45,158 nt of DNA from a virus. Positions within the stretch are counted from its first letter, which is position 1. Each line of letters begins with the position of its first letter. The notes under the pieces were generated by a model. The model made no database searches. It had not been told where the DNA came from and saw nothing but the letters and a program-made list of their open reading frames with translations. Below, in pieces: positions 30,906 through 39,554 of the stretch. A program made the position numbers and the translations under genes. The stretch covers positions 1 to 45,158 of the IMG/VR virus record IMGVR_UViG_3300022752_000126; one strand, written 5' to 3'.

Positions 30906-32140
30906 ATACAGAAGCAACGTTAATATCGGCAGTATGTAAAAACAAAGACATCAGCACATTGCTTGCAGATAACGTTGATGACCTATTTACTTCACATAGA
31001 GATATATGGGAAGGCTTAAAGTCATACTATTATAAGTTTAAAGCAGTTCCTGAAATTGGAGTACTGCAAGAAAAGTTTAAAGACCTAGAACCAGACTTAA
31101 ATGCAAAAGCTGAAACTGGATATTATTTAGATAAATTAAAAAATGAGTATTTGTCAGCAAGATTAAAAAACATTATTCTTCAAGGTGGCTCTGCACTAAA
31201 AGAAGATGCAGCATCTAGAGTATTGGCAGACATGCAAAGCAAACTTGCTAGTCTTTCTAGATTTACAAACAATGTAAGAGACTTAGATGTCACAGACTTA
31301 GATGCAGCAGAAAGACACTTTATGTCTGTTAAAGATAGATCATTAGCAATGGGTGGAAGTCCAGGAATTAAAACAGGGTTTCAAGCAATTGATACAGCGT
31401 ACCCAACTGGCATGGCTCCAGGACATTTAATTGTTGCAATTGGTTGGCCAGGAAAAGGTAAGACATGGTTTACTTCATACCTTGCATGTAAAGCATGGGA
31501 GCAAGGATTTAAGCCAATGATTATCTCTCTCGAAATGTCTCCAGAAAATATGCGTGATCGTATTTACACAATGCTTGGATCAGGTTTATTTAAAGCAAGT
31601 GATTTATCAAGGGGTGATATTAATATAGATGATTTTAAATCATGGGGCAAGAAAAAATTTGAAGGTAAAAATAGTTTTGTTTTGGTATCAAATGAAGGAG
31701 CTGGAGACGTAACTCCAGCAACTATTCAGGGTAAGATTGATCAGCATAAACCAGATTTAGTTATTTTAGATTATCATCAATTGTTTAATGACAATAAGCG
31801 AAGCAATTCTGAAGTAGAAAGAAATAGAAACGTATCTCGTGAATTTAAATTATTGGCTGTAACAAATAACATACCAGTCATAGATATTACTGCAGCAACG
31901 GCAGATGATATTTCTGATCAAGACAATCCGCCAATGATGAGTCAAGTTGCATGGTCTAAAGCTATTGAATATGATGCTGATATGGCTATGGCTGTTCATA
32001 GATATCCAGGAACTAATTTAATTGAAATTGTTTCTAGAAAAAATCGTCATGGTCATGAGTTTGATTTTCATTTAGATTGGGATATTAACAGAGGTATTAT
32101 CAAAGAATTGTATGATTATGTACCACCACAAACCAATTAA
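30902..32140 (+). CDS. dnaB-like: Replicative DNA helicase (DnaB-like)
   Basis: 412 aa. Residues ~1-100 resemble the DnaB N-terminal helical domain (EATLISAVCKNKDISTLL, LFTSHRDIWEGLKSYYYKF). The RecA-like motor has Walker A GWPGKGKT (~181-188), the TFxxx-type EMSPENMRDR after it, Walker B LVILDYHQL (~286-294), and a late motif with QVAWSKAIEYDADM and SRKNRHG (arginine finger region). It unwinds DNA at the phage fork and would cooperate with the primase coded just downstream and DnaE. Length is slightly short of bacterial DnaB (about 450-470 aa). Confidence 0.92.
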   Translation: MNTEATLISAVCKNKDISTLLADNVDDLFTSHRDIWEGLKSYYYKFKAVPEIGVLQEKFKDLEPDLNAKAETGYYLDKLKNEYLSARLKNIILQGGSALKEDAASRVLADMQSKLASLSRFTNNVRDLDVTDLDAAERHFMSVKDRSLAMGGSPGIKTGFQAIDTAYPTGMAPGHLIVAIGWPGKGKTWFTSYLACKAWEQGFKPMIISLEMSPENMRDRIYTMLGSGLFKASDLSRGDINIDDFKSWGKKKFEGKNSFVLVSNEGAGDVTPATIQGKIDQHKPDLVILDYHQLFNDNKRSNSEVERNRNVSREFKLLAVTNNIPVIDITAATADDISDQDNPPMMSQVAWSKAIEYDADMAMAVHRYPGTNLIEIVSRKNRHGHEFDFHLDWDINRGIIKELYDYVPPQTN

Positions 32141-32411
32141 AAGATTTCAAATTGACGTAGAGTTTAAAGATGATTCAGACATCATTAGACTTAAAAATCA
32201 ATATGAAAATATGTTAACTCATAAAATGAGAGACATTGGGTACTCTAGGATACTTGACATAGACACCGCATTTTCGGTAGAATTTACGGGTACAACTTGG
32301 AAGTTTTTAATGACTCTTCATGGAATATATACGGGAAGGCGGAAAGCATGGCAAGCAGAGGGAATAACACAAGGCAAATTAGTTCCACGCAATATGCACC
32401 TAACCATATAA
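32112..32411 (+). CDS. Small protein between helicase and primase, unknown
   Basis: 99 aa (or 97 from the next ATG at 32118). It overlaps the helicase end by 29 nt and the primase start by 64 nt. Beta/alpha mix with KRFQIDVEFKDDSDIIRLKN, then FSVEFTGTTWKFLMTL and an arginine-rich C-terminus. Neither cysteines nor known motifs. Because both ends are inside neighbours, its reality rests on spacing and a sensible reading frame. Confidence 0.55.
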   Translation: MIMYHHKPIKRFQIDVEFKDDSDIIRLKNQYENMLTHKMRDIGYSRILDIDTAFSVEFTGTTWKFLMTLHGIYTGRRKAWQAEGITQGKLVPRNMHLTI

Positions 32412-33343
32412 AATCAATAGTAAAAGAAATTGGTCTAAGGATAATTAGTGAGTCTAATAATAACTTAGTTGTATATTGCCCATTTCATAACAATACACAT
32501 AGTCCAAGTTTTTATATTAGCGAAGAAAATGGAGCATGGCTTTGCTTTAACCCAGCCTGTGGAGAAACTGGCAACATAATTCAGCTAATTAAAAAAATTA
32601 CAAACAAAAATGATTTTGAAGCAATTCGATTAGTATCTTCAAAAGAGTCACAAGCATTAGACGACTTTGATGAAGTTCTAAATAAGATGTTTGAGGATAA
32701 ACCAGAGTTTATAGAATTTGATAGTAAAAAATTAGAAGATCTATCTTTAGGACTTACATTTAGTAAAGAAGCAAGAGACTACTTTGAATCTCGTGGAATT
32801 AATCATAACTCAATGTCTCATTTTAATTTAGGATATTCCGAACCCCAAGGTATGGTAACCGTGCCAGTTCATAGCCCAGACGGCACCCCAGTTGGATTAG
32901 TGGGAAGATCTATTACAGAAAAAAGATTTAAGAATAGCACCAACCTTCCCAAAAATAAAACTTTATTTAATATACATCGTGCTAAGAAAATTGGCGATCA
33001 TGTAATAATTGTAGAATCAAGCTTTGATGCAATCCGTGTGCATCAATCTGGTTTTCCAAACGTGGTTGCCACTCTTGGCGGTCATATGTCACCAGACAAC
33101 ATTAATCTATTAAATAAATATTTTAATAAAATTACAATCATGACGGACGCAGATCAGGCTGGTAGAGAATTAGGAATATCAATTTCTAATAAATTAAAGA
33201 ATAAAGACATCTTGTGGGCATCTTATACTTATGGTAAGATATATCCTCATGACGCAAAAGATTCAGGAGACATGACCGAAGCAGAAATTCAATCTTGTAT
33301 CAAGAATGCAGTTTCTGATGTGGAATACAAATCCTGGAATTAA
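32348..33343 (+). CDS. dnaG-like: DNA primase (DnaG-like, zinc ribbon plus Toprim)
   Basis: 331 aa from the ATG at 32348, which has GGAAGGCGG just before it; the ATG at 32297 has none. The N-terminal zinc site is YCPFHNNTHSPS (C44, H47) with FNPACGETG (C66, C71), the CHCC pattern of DnaG-type primases. Residues ~215-290 form the Toprim core: IIVESSFDAI (E223), VATLGGHMSP and IMTDADQAGRE (D267, D269). It makes RNA primers at the fork. Half the length of bacterial DnaG, with no helicase-binding C-terminal domain visible. Confidence 0.88.
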   Translation: MASRGNNTRQISSTQYAPNHIKSIVKEIGLRIISESNNNLVVYCPFHNNTHSPSFYISEENGAWLCFNPACGETGNIIQLIKKITNKNDFEAIRLVSSKESQALDDFDEVLNKMFEDKPEFIEFDSKKLEDLSLGLTFSKEARDYFESRGINHNSMSHFNLGYSEPQGMVTVPVHSPDGTPVGLVGRSITEKRFKNSTNLPKNKTLFNIHRAKKIGDHVIIVESSFDAIRVHQSGFPNVVATLGGHMSPDNINLLNKYFNKITIMTDADQAGRELGISISNKLKNKDILWASYTYGKIYPHDAKDSGDMTEAEIQSCIKNAVSDVEYKSWN

Positions 33344-33352
33344 TGATATAAT
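33344..33352 (+). promoter_or_regulatory. Extended -10 promoter TGATATAAT upstream of 33394 gene
   Basis: TG-A-TATAAT with a poor -35 (AATACA at 17-nt spacing). It starts directly after the primase TAA. Transcription would begin near 33359 and carry a leader of about 35 nt that can form a GATGG/CCATC hairpin before AAAGGAG. Confidence 0.68.
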
Positions 33353-33361
33353 AACCGTACA

Positions 33362-33378
33362 GATGGATATATACCATC
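33362..33378 (+). promoter_or_regulatory. Leader hairpin GATGG-ATATATA-CCATC
   Basis: Five-bp arms (33362-33366 and 33374-33378) in the short leader, ending 3 nt before the ribosome binding site AAAGGAG (33382-33388). It might be a target for autogenous control of the putative SSB. Weak stem, so low confidence. Confidence 0.35.
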
Positions 33379-33393
33379 ACCAAAGGAGATAAA

Positions 33394-34062
33394 ATGAGTA
33401 TAGTAAAGGGTCTAAAAGACCTAAACAAAGCGTTAGACAAACCTGTATATTCAGGTGGAGAAGACAACAAAGGTCGTTGGTTAAAAATTGAAGACGGAGA
33501 AAGCGTAAAAGTTAGATTTCTTCAAGAGTTGGATGCAGATTCTCCCAACTATAATGACAAACTTGGATGCGGATTTATTGCATTAGAGCACACAAACCCA
33601 AAAGATTACAGACGTAAAGCTTTAGACACAATGGAAACAGATGGTCGTGATTGGGCAAACGAACAACATCGTAAAGATCCAAAAGCTGGATGGAAAGCCA
33701 GAACACGTATTTATATAAATGTATTAGTTGATGATGGAAAGAACGAGCCATACGTTGCAATACTATCTCAAGGAACCAGTGGAAAAACAATTACTCCTAC
33801 CCTTATTGAGTATGCTGGTGAAATGGGAAGCATTACAAATTTAATGTGGCGTATTAAAAGAAATGGCAGTAAGACAGATACAAGTTATACAATAATCCCG
33901 TTAGCAAAAGATGAGACACCTTTTGATTTTGCAGCGCTTGAATTGTTTGATCTTGAAAAAACTGCCGTAAGACATGTTCCGTATGCAGAGCAAGAAGCTT
34001 TTTATATGGGAGATAGCAATAATGAAGAAACTCAAGGCTCATCAGGTAGCGTAGAGTGGTAA
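33394..34062 (+). CDS. Putative single-stranded DNA-binding protein
   Basis: 222 aa with its own promoter, leader and strong terminator, which points to high expression as needed for an SSB. Residues ~20-160 contain beta strands (GRWLKIEDGESVKVRFL, ARTRIYINVLVDDGKNEPYV, SITNLMWRIKRNG) fitting an OB-fold core like that of gp32-type proteins, and the C-terminus is an acidic/Gly/Ser tail ending in Trp, as in SSB tails. Position between primase and polymerase agrees. CGN arginine codons are frequent. No zinc site. Confidence 0.62.
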   Translation: MSIVKGLKDLNKALDKPVYSGGEDNKGRWLKIEDGESVKVRFLQELDADSPNYNDKLGCGFIALEHTNPKDYRRKALDTMETDGRDWANEQHRKDPKAGWKARTRIYINVLVDDGKNEPYVAILSQGTSGKTITPTLIEYAGEMGSITNLMWRIKRNGSKTDTSYTIIPLAKDETPFDFAALELFDLEKTAVRHVPYAEQEAFYMGDSNNEETQGSSGSVEW

Positions 34063-34073
34063 TTTAATAATCT

Positions 34074-34104
34074 GGGGGGTGGCTATTGCCATCCCCTATT
34101 TTAT
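34074..34104 (+). terminator. Intrinsic terminator after putative SSB gene
   Basis: GGGGGTGGC (34075-34083) pairs with GCCATCCCC (34088-34096) around a TATT loop, with one G-T pair, and a T-rich TATTTTATTT tail follows. Strong 9-bp stem. Confidence 0.83.
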
Positions 34105-34108
34105 TTAG

Positions 34109-34114
34109 TAGAAT
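34109..34114 (+). promoter_or_regulatory. -10 box TAGAAT giving a leaderless start at 34121
   Basis: TAGAAT ends 6 nt before the ATG at 34121, so the first base of the start codon is at the usual +1 position. No ribosome binding site exists between the terminator and ATG. Confidence 0.58.
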
Positions 34115-34120
34115 CAATAC

Positions 34121-34327
34121 ATGCAAAATTACGAGATACCAGACCCATTTATGGAGTTTGTTAGAAATAGAAATCTTAAATTATCTGGAGCAATATACGA
34201 TTATTTTGCTAAAGAGTGGAGTTACAAATGCAGTACTTGCCTAGATGTACTACATGCTCCAAGTAAAAAAACAATAACTAAAACTAGGCTTAGTCACACA
34301 AGAAATATTTGTTTAGGCGGATACTAA
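34121..34327 (+). CDS. Small zinc-finger-like protein
   Basis: 68 aa. KCSTCLD (C37, C40) with H59 and C64 may bind a zinc ion. The N-terminal half is amphipathic (DPFMEFVRNRNLKLSGAIYD). It starts with no leader after a -10 box and its stop overlaps the polymerase start (TAATG), so it heads the polymerase transcript. Function unknown; it may help translation coupling or bind DNA. Confidence 0.65.
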   Translation: MQNYEIPDPFMEFVRNRNLKLSGAIYDYFAKEWSYKCSTCLDVLHAPSKKTITKTRLSHTRNICLGGY

Positions 34328-37300
34328 TGAGTTTTACACATCTTCACGTACATAGCTACTACAGCCTTATGGATGGATTAAATTCTCCACTAGAGTTAGC
34401 ACAGGCTGCAAAAGATGCTGGCCAAACATCTATTGCTATAACAGATCATGGTACAATGTCTTCACACAGAGAAATGCAATTGGCTTGTAAAGAAATTGGC
34501 ATTAAGCCAATACTTGGCGTAGAAGCATACATATCCCCAACAGATAGATTTGATAGATCTTCAAAAACAGATAAAAGTATTCAGGCATACAATCACATTA
34601 TTTTATTAGCTAAAAATCAAAACGGTTTAAAGAATATAAACATACTTCAAGAGTTGGCTTGGAACGAAGGATTTTATCACAAGCCTAGAATTGATAGGGA
34701 GGTACTAAAAGAATATGCAGAAGATATTATTGTTCTTTCTGGATGCCTTAACGGCCTTATTAGTAAATGCATTGAAAAAGGAGAATTTGAGGAAGCGGAA
34801 AATATACTTAAAGATTTTAAGAAAACTTTTGGCAAAGATTTTTATATTGAAGTTCAATCTCATAACCCCGAAGAAATAAATAGTAAGCTGTTAGAATTAG
34901 CGGATAAACTAGATATAAAGCCAGTGGCAACAGGTGATGCTCATTATGCTAAGGGTGAAGATAAAATATTAGAAGAGGCAATGCTTATATTGTCTACATC
35001 ACCTAAATCAGATAAAGAAGCAGACTTTGAGATGTCTAGAAATATGAATAATATGTTAGATAGATTTAATTATCTTTATCCAGATAGAAGAATATCATTT
35101 CAAAATTACAATCTATTTATTCAAAGTAGAGAAGAGATAGAATTTGATTTTAATAAATGTAATATTAAACGAACAGACATTTATGATAATACTATTGAGA
35201 TATCTGAAAAAATTGGAGAATACGATTTTAACAGGGGTTTAGACCTGCTCCCAGTACCCAAGACCAATGCCGACCAGAAACTGGCTGAGATGGCTTTCCA
35301 GGGCCTAGAAAGGCTACGTTTAACAGACGGCTGGCTAGGAAATGATGTGTATGAGCAAAGATTAATGGAAGAATTAGAAGTAATTAGAAACAAGTCCTTT
35401 GCATCATATTTTTTAGTTGTGGCAGATATGATTAATTGGGCTAAAGAAAATGATATTATGGTTGGTCCTGGACGTGGATCTGCTGCAGGCTCACTAGTAT
35501 GTTATGCGCTAGGAATTACCGATGTAGATCCAATTGAATATGACCTATTGTTTTTCCGATTTATTAACCCTGAAAGAAATGACTTCCCAGATATTGATAC
35601 TGACTTTGAAGATCGTCGCCGTAAAGAGGTTAAAGACTATCTTAAAAAGAAATTTAAGCACGTAGCCTCTATTTCAACCTATACTTATTTTAAAGACAAG
35701 GGTGTTGTTAGAGACGCTGCTCGTGTATTCATGGTCCCCCTTTCAGATGTTAATCGTGCCATGAAATCAATTGATACATTTGAAGATTTTATAGAGTCTC
35801 CTAACACAAAAGAATTTAGAATGAAGTATCCAGAAGTTGTATGGCTTGCAGAAAGATTACGTGGAAAGATTAGAAGCGTTGGAGTTCATGCTGCTGGAGT
35901 TGTAGTTGCAAAAGATGATTTAAGAAATTTTGCACCTATTGAATCTCGTGAGGATGCTCAAGATAAAGTTTCAGGAAGAATACCAGTTGTTGCTTACGAC
36001 ATGGATACTGTAGCAGATATTGGTTTAATTAAATTAGATGCTCTAGGATTAAAGACATTATCAGTAATTTCAGATACAATAAAAGCAGTTAAAGAAAGAC
36101 ACAATAAAGAAATTGTTTTATCTAGTTTATCATTTGATGATAAAGATGTTTATAAAACATTGAGCGAAGGATACACAAAAGGAGTATTTCAAGCTGAAGC
36201 AACTCCCTATACAAATCTATTAATTAAAATGGGAGTAGACAAATTTGAAGACCTTGCTGCATCTAACGCTTTAGTTAGACCAGGAGCAATGAATACAGTG
36301 GGTGCCTCATACATTAGTAGAAAACATGGCCTAGAAGCAGTTAGCTATGTTCATGAAATAATGAAACCTTTTACTGAGAATACATATGGTGTTATCATAT
36401 ATCAAGAGCAGGTTATGCAGGCTTGCGTACATTTAGGTGGTATGTCTTGGTCAGAGGCTGACAAGGTCCGCAAGATTATTGGAAAGAAGAAAGATGCAAA
36501 AGAGTTCGACCAGTTCAAGGATCAATTTGTTAATGGGGCTTCAAAACACATTTCTAAAAAGAAAGCGGAATCCCTATGGCATGATTTTGAAGCTCACGCA
36601 GGTTATTCTTTTAATCGTAGTCACGCTGTTGCTTATTCCATGCTTAGTTATTATACGGCTTGGCTTAAACATTATTACCCGCTTGAATTTATTTTTTCAA
36701 TTCTTAAAAACGAAAACGATAAAGACAAAAGAACAGAATATTTAATTGAGGCTAAAAGATTAAATCTTAAAGTATTGCTGCCACACATTAATGAGTCAGA
36801 TGTATATTTTTCATTAAAAGAAAAAGCAATTCAATTTGGTTTAGCTGAAGTTAAATTTATCTCAGACAGTATTGCAAATAAAATTATAGAGAGAAGACCA
36901 TATGCCGATTATTCCGATTTCGTACAAAAAGCCTCTGCGAAAGGCAGCGGGATTAACAGTAGGGCTGTATCTGCTCTTAATGCTATTGGCGGTGCTGCTT
37001 TTGAGGACAATCCTAGAGACGGTAAGGAAAAGGAAAGCTACTACGAATACTTAGGTATTCCTACATTTAATTTAGAATCAATACCACCAAGAATTAAAGC
37101 TCAAGCAAAACCAATTCAAGATTTTGATGATTTAGGATCATTCCCAATGTTTGGAATGGTTAAAAGTATTAAGCGTGGTACTGGGTGGGCAAGAGTAGAG
37201 TTAGTAGATGAAACTGGATCAATAGGTTTATTTCATAATGAGCAAACTCAAATTGAAACAGGGCAGATGTATTTTATTCTTGTTGGAGATAATCGTATTG

Positions 37301-37608
37301 CAAGGTATATTAAAGTAAATGACATAGATCCAAATGGGTCAGATCTTTTTGTAGACTATTTATATAGAAAAGAATATGACTTAGAAGATGATGAACAACT
37401 AGTTATTAACTTTAATCCATATAAAACTAAAGCTGGCAAAACAATGGCGCATATTGTTATGACAGATAAAAATAAACAGCTCACACGAGCAATAGCATTC
37501 CCAGCAATGTATGCTAAGGTGTTAGCAAGAATGCGTGAAGGAATGAAAAGCAAACCCGTTCTATCAAAATTAGAAGATGGAACCTTAATGATAAAGGAAG
37601 TAAAATGA
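34327..37608 (+). CDS. dnaE-like: DNA polymerase III alpha subunit (DnaE-type, with PHP domain)
   Basis: 1093 aa from the ATG at 34327 (an ATG at 34309 lies inside the preceding gene). The PHP domain (about 1-250) begins FTHLHVHSYYSLMDG (H5, H7, H9) and includes TDHGTMS, GVEAYI, YHKPRID, LSGCLNG, QSHNPEE and TGDAHY, so its metal-binding set appears complete. The polymerase has PGRGSAAGSLVCYALGITD, PDIDTDF (D422, D424) and KLDALGLKTL (D571), the catalytic aspartates of family C. SFNRSHAVAYSMLSY and the OB-type C-terminus follow. Slightly shorter than E. coli DnaE. No separate exonuclease gene is seen. Confidence 0.95.
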   Translation: MSFTHLHVHSYYSLMDGLNSPLELAQAAKDAGQTSIAITDHGTMSSHREMQLACKEIGIKPILGVEAYISPTDRFDRSSKTDKSIQAYNHIILLAKNQNGLKNINILQELAWNEGFYHKPRIDREVLKEYAEDIIVLSGCLNGLISKCIEKGEFEEAENILKDFKKTFGKDFYIEVQSHNPEEINSKLLELADKLDIKPVATGDAHYAKGEDKILEEAMLILSTSPKSDKEADFEMSRNMNNMLDRFNYLYPDRRISFQNYNLFIQSREEIEFDFNKCNIKRTDIYDNTIEISEKIGEYDFNRGLDLLPVPKTNADQKLAEMAFQGLERLRLTDGWLGNDVYEQRLMEELEVIRNKSFASYFLVVADMINWAKENDIMVGPGRGSAAGSLVCYALGITDVDPIEYDLLFFRFINPERNDFPDIDTDFEDRRRKEVKDYLKKKFKHVASISTYTYFKDKGVVRDAARVFMVPLSDVNRAMKSIDTFEDFIESPNTKEFRMKYPEVVWLAERLRGKIRSVGVHAAGVVVAKDDLRNFAPIESREDAQDKVSGRIPVVAYDMDTVADIGLIKLDALGLKTLSVISDTIKAVKERHNKEIVLSSLSFDDKDVYKTLSEGYTKGVFQAEATPYTNLLIKMGVDKFEDLAASNALVRPGAMNTVGASYISRKHGLEAVSYVHEIMKPFTENTYGVIIYQEQVMQACVHLGGMSWSEADKVRKIIGKKKDAKEFDQFKDQFVNGASKHISKKKAESLWHDFEAHAGYSFNRSHAVAYSMLSYYTAWLKHYYPLEFIFSILKNENDKDKRTEYLIEAKRLNLKVLLPHINESDVYFSLKEKAIQFGLAEVKFISDSIANKIIERRPYADYSDFVQKASAKGSGINSRAVSALNAIGGAAFEDNPRDGKEKESYYEYLGIPTFNLESIPPRIKAQAKPIQDFDDLGSFPMFGMVKSIKRGTGWARVELVDETGSIGLFHNEQTQIETGQMYFILVGDNRIARYIKVNDIDPNGSDLFVDYLYRKEYDLEDDEQLVINFNPYKTKAGKTMAHIVMTDKNKQLTRAIAFPAMYAKVLARMREGMKSKPVLSKLEDGTLMIKEVK

Positions 37609-37841
37609 CACAAAATCCAAATGAAATATTCCAATCTATGAATATTACAAAAATTTTATTGGCTATTTTAGAAAATCAAAAAGTAGTTAATGTACCAATT
37701 GATATTTTTATTAATGCTGGTGCCGAAGAAAAGGGTTTAAATGTTGAATACAATGAAGAAACAAAAGAATTTGTATTTCAATTAAAGGAGAAAATTGAAC
37801 AACCGACTGATAATCAGGATGTTGCTACAGAATCAAATTGA
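37605..37841 (+). CDS. Small acidic protein, unknown
   Basis: 78 aa, starts on an ATGA overlap with the polymerase stop. Helical N-terminus (NITKILLAILENQKVVNVPI) and a beta strand (KGLNVEYNEETKEFVFQLKE), then an acidic tail with Glu/Pro/Thr. It resembles in architecture the 76-aa protein at 27098. Possibly a small accessory of the polymerase or a decoy for host factors; no family known to me. Confidence 0.65.
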   Translation: MTQNPNEIFQSMNITKILLAILENQKVVNVPIDIFINAGAEEKGLNVEYNEETKEFVFQLKEKIEQPTDNQDVATESN

Positions 37842-37913
37842 TGATCCTTTGACTCCTATTTTAAATAATAGATCAAATGACTTTTGCTATAAAGAAGTAA
37901 ATCCTTATTTTAA

Positions 37914-37922
37914 TGATATAAT
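37914..37922 (+). promoter_or_regulatory. Extended -10 promoter TGATATAAT upstream of recA-like gene
   Basis: A perfect TGnTATAAT box, 24 nt before the ATG at 37946, with no recognisable -35. Leader carries a purine-rich site AGAGAGAAG as weak ribosome binding site. Confidence 0.68.
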
Positions 37923-37945
37923 GAGTATACGTAGAGAGAAGATCA

Positions 37946-38950
37946 ATGACAATTTTAATAGATGATATATTATCAAAATTAGATCCAAAAACAAGAGCAA
38001 GAGTACAGTCAGCACAAAATATAAAAGTAGAAAAACAACTTACTCCAAGTATTGGTTTAAACATGGCGTTAAAAGGTGGACTAGGTTTTGGTAGACAGGT
38101 ATTGGTTTGGGGCAATAAGTCTGCTGGTAAATCTTCGTTTTGTTTACAAATGATTGCTATGGCGCAAAAAGAAGGCAAGTCTTGTGCATGGATAGATGCA
38201 GAGGCATCATATGATCAATCGTGGGCAGAAAAACTTGGGGTAGACTCATCTAAATTAATATACTCATCCGCAAAAACAGTAAATGATATGGTAGATGTTG
38301 CAACAAAATTAATGGAAGCAGAAGTTGACATTATTGTTGTAGACTCTATATCAGCTTTACTTCCAGCAATTTATTTTGAAAAAGATGGAAACGAATTAAA
38401 AGATTTGCAGGACACAAAACAAATAGGTGCAGAAGCAAAAGATATGACACATGCAGTTAAGATGTTAAACTATGCTAATAAAAATACATTACTTGTTTTA
38501 ATTTCTCAACAAAGAAATCAATTTGGATCTATGCATGCTTCACATATACCAACAGGAGGAATGGCAGTAAAATTCTTTTCTTCTACCGTTATTAAGCTTT
38601 GGTCTTCTGAAGCTGAGGCTAACGCTATTAAAGACGGCGTTAAAGTTGGAGATAAAATTATTGAACAAAGAGTAGGAAGGCCAGTTAATTGGATTATTGA
38701 TTATAATAAACTTGGTCCGCCAAACTTGTCTGGGCAATACGATTTCTATTACCAAGGAGAATCTTTAGGAGTAGATCAAGTAGGAGAATCTTTAGATGTT
38801 GCAGAAATGTGTGGCATCGTAGAAAAAGGTGGCGCTTGGTATACAGTTAATGGAGAAAGATTTCAAGGTCGTGCTAAAGCAGTTGCGTATTTAAAAGAAA
38901 ATCCAAAGGTTGTTGATAAATTAGTTAAGGATATAAATGCCAAATCTTAA
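37946..38950 (+). CDS. recA-like: RecA/UvsX-like recombinase
   Basis: 334 aa. Walker A GNKSAGKSS (~55-63), VVDSISALLPAIYF Walker B (~131), a RecA-type LISQQRNQFGSMHASHIPTGGM segment (residues ~190-211, with the DNA-binding loop nearby), and a C-terminal region with RVGRPVNWIIDYNKLGPPN. It forms filaments on single-stranded DNA and promotes strand exchange, working with the resolvases and nuclease just downstream. Slightly shorter than bacterial RecA (about 350 aa). It has its own promoter; the next gene starts inside its 3' end. Confidence 0.92.
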   Translation: MTILIDDILSKLDPKTRARVQSAQNIKVEKQLTPSIGLNMALKGGLGFGRQVLVWGNKSAGKSSFCLQMIAMAQKEGKSCAWIDAEASYDQSWAEKLGVDSSKLIYSSAKTVNDMVDVATKLMEAEVDIIVVDSISALLPAIYFEKDGNELKDLQDTKQIGAEAKDMTHAVKMLNYANKNTLLVLISQQRNQFGSMHASHIPTGGMAVKFFSSTVIKLWSSEAEANAIKDGVKVGDKIIEQRVGRPVNWIIDYNKLGPPNLSGQYDFYYQGESLGVDQVGESLDVAEMCGIVEKGGAWYTVNGERFQGRAKAVAYLKENPKVVDKLVKDINAKS

Positions 38951-39128
38951 AGAGTTTTTTGATAAACCTGAAATTTTACAAAAAAATGGAATTGAAGAAA
39001 TACCTGGAACAAAGCCATGTTCTAAGTGTGATAAAGATGCAGAAAAAGCATTATGGGATCCAGCAACATTTACTATTTCTTGGAAATGTCCAGATGGACA
39101 CGACAATCAATTTAAGGTTAATGGCTAA
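38937..39128 (+). CDS. Small zinc-ribbon protein after recA
   Basis: 63 aa. KPCSKCDKD (C28, C31) and WKCPDGHDN (C51, H55) make a zinc-ribbon-like site. The start overlaps the recA-like gene by 14 nt with AAGGATATAA as ribosome binding site. Its TAA overlaps the next ATG (TAATG). Likely nucleic-acid contact; no catalytic motif. The overlapping ORF in the next frame (from 38959) has no such pattern. Confidence 0.66.
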   Translation: MPNLKEFFDKPEILQKNGIEEIPGTKPCSKCDKDAEKALWDPATFTISWKCPDGHDNQFKVNG

Positions 39129-39442
39129 TGTCAGAAAGATCAGAGTCTAAAAGAGATGGCGCAAGACAACAAAAAAATAGTGGACGTGGTGATTATCAAA
39201 AGGGTGACGCTCAATGGAAAAATTTTGTGGTGGATTATAAAGAGTACGAAAAATCAATCTCTATTTCAAAAAGTATTTGGGCTAAGATATGTACAGATAC
39301 TTTTAAAGTTAGCAGGGATAAGAATCCAGTACTCAAACTCATCCTTGGCCCATCTAGTAGCAAAATCAGGTTGGCAGTAATTGAATGGGCTTTGTTAGAA
39401 CAACTAATAGAATGCTGGGAGGATAAAAATGGGAAGCAATAA
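39128..39442 (+). CDS. PD-(D/E)XK Holliday-junction-resolvase-like protein
   Basis: 104 aa. RQQKNSGRGDYQKGDAQW and VVDYKEYEKSISISKSIW, then WAKICTDTFKVSRDKNPVL, follow the layout of small Hjc/VRR-type resolvases: a basic start, a KGD acidic residue (D27), a D-x-K (D36-Y37-K38) on the core strand, then a KS-W helix. It would cut branched DNA formed by RecA or during packaging. Half the length of classic resolvases, so the call is tentative. Located between recA and the Cas4-like nuclease. Confidence 0.55.
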   Translation: MSERSESKRDGARQQKNSGRGDYQKGDAQWKNFVVDYKEYEKSISISKSIWAKICTDTFKVSRDKNPVLKLILGPSSSKIRLAVIEWALLEQLIECWEDKNGKQ

Positions 39443-39554
39443 TAAAATACCTTTTAATAAAACAATTATTAAAAATGGTAGAATTATAAGAATTAGAAAA
39501 GATGGCAGCATTAAAGCTGATCTTGGTCCATATAAAGTAAAAAAGGATAAATAG
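39429..39554 (+). CDS. 41-aa basic protein
   Basis: ATG at 39429 preceded by GGAGGATAAAA, ending TAG 39552-39554, which overlaps the GTG start of the next gene. Lys/Ile/Arg-rich (IPFNKTIIKNGRIIRIRKDG), no cysteines. It overlaps the resolvase-like gene by 14 nt. Very likely translated because of the strong ribosome binding site and coupling; possibly a small nucleic-acid-binding protein. Confidence 0.6.
   Translation: MGSNNKIPFNKTIIKNGRIIRIRKDGSIKADLGPYKVKKDK

Noticed and set aside
37819-37965. 48-codon ORF from ATG 37819 overlapping the recA-like start
   Set aside because: There is no ribosome binding site and the recA promoter lies inside it; a chance open frame is more likely.
38959-39150. 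Second ORF overlapping the zinc-ribbon gene after recA
   Set aside because: It has no ribosome binding site, while the competing frame has a good one and a cysteine motif.
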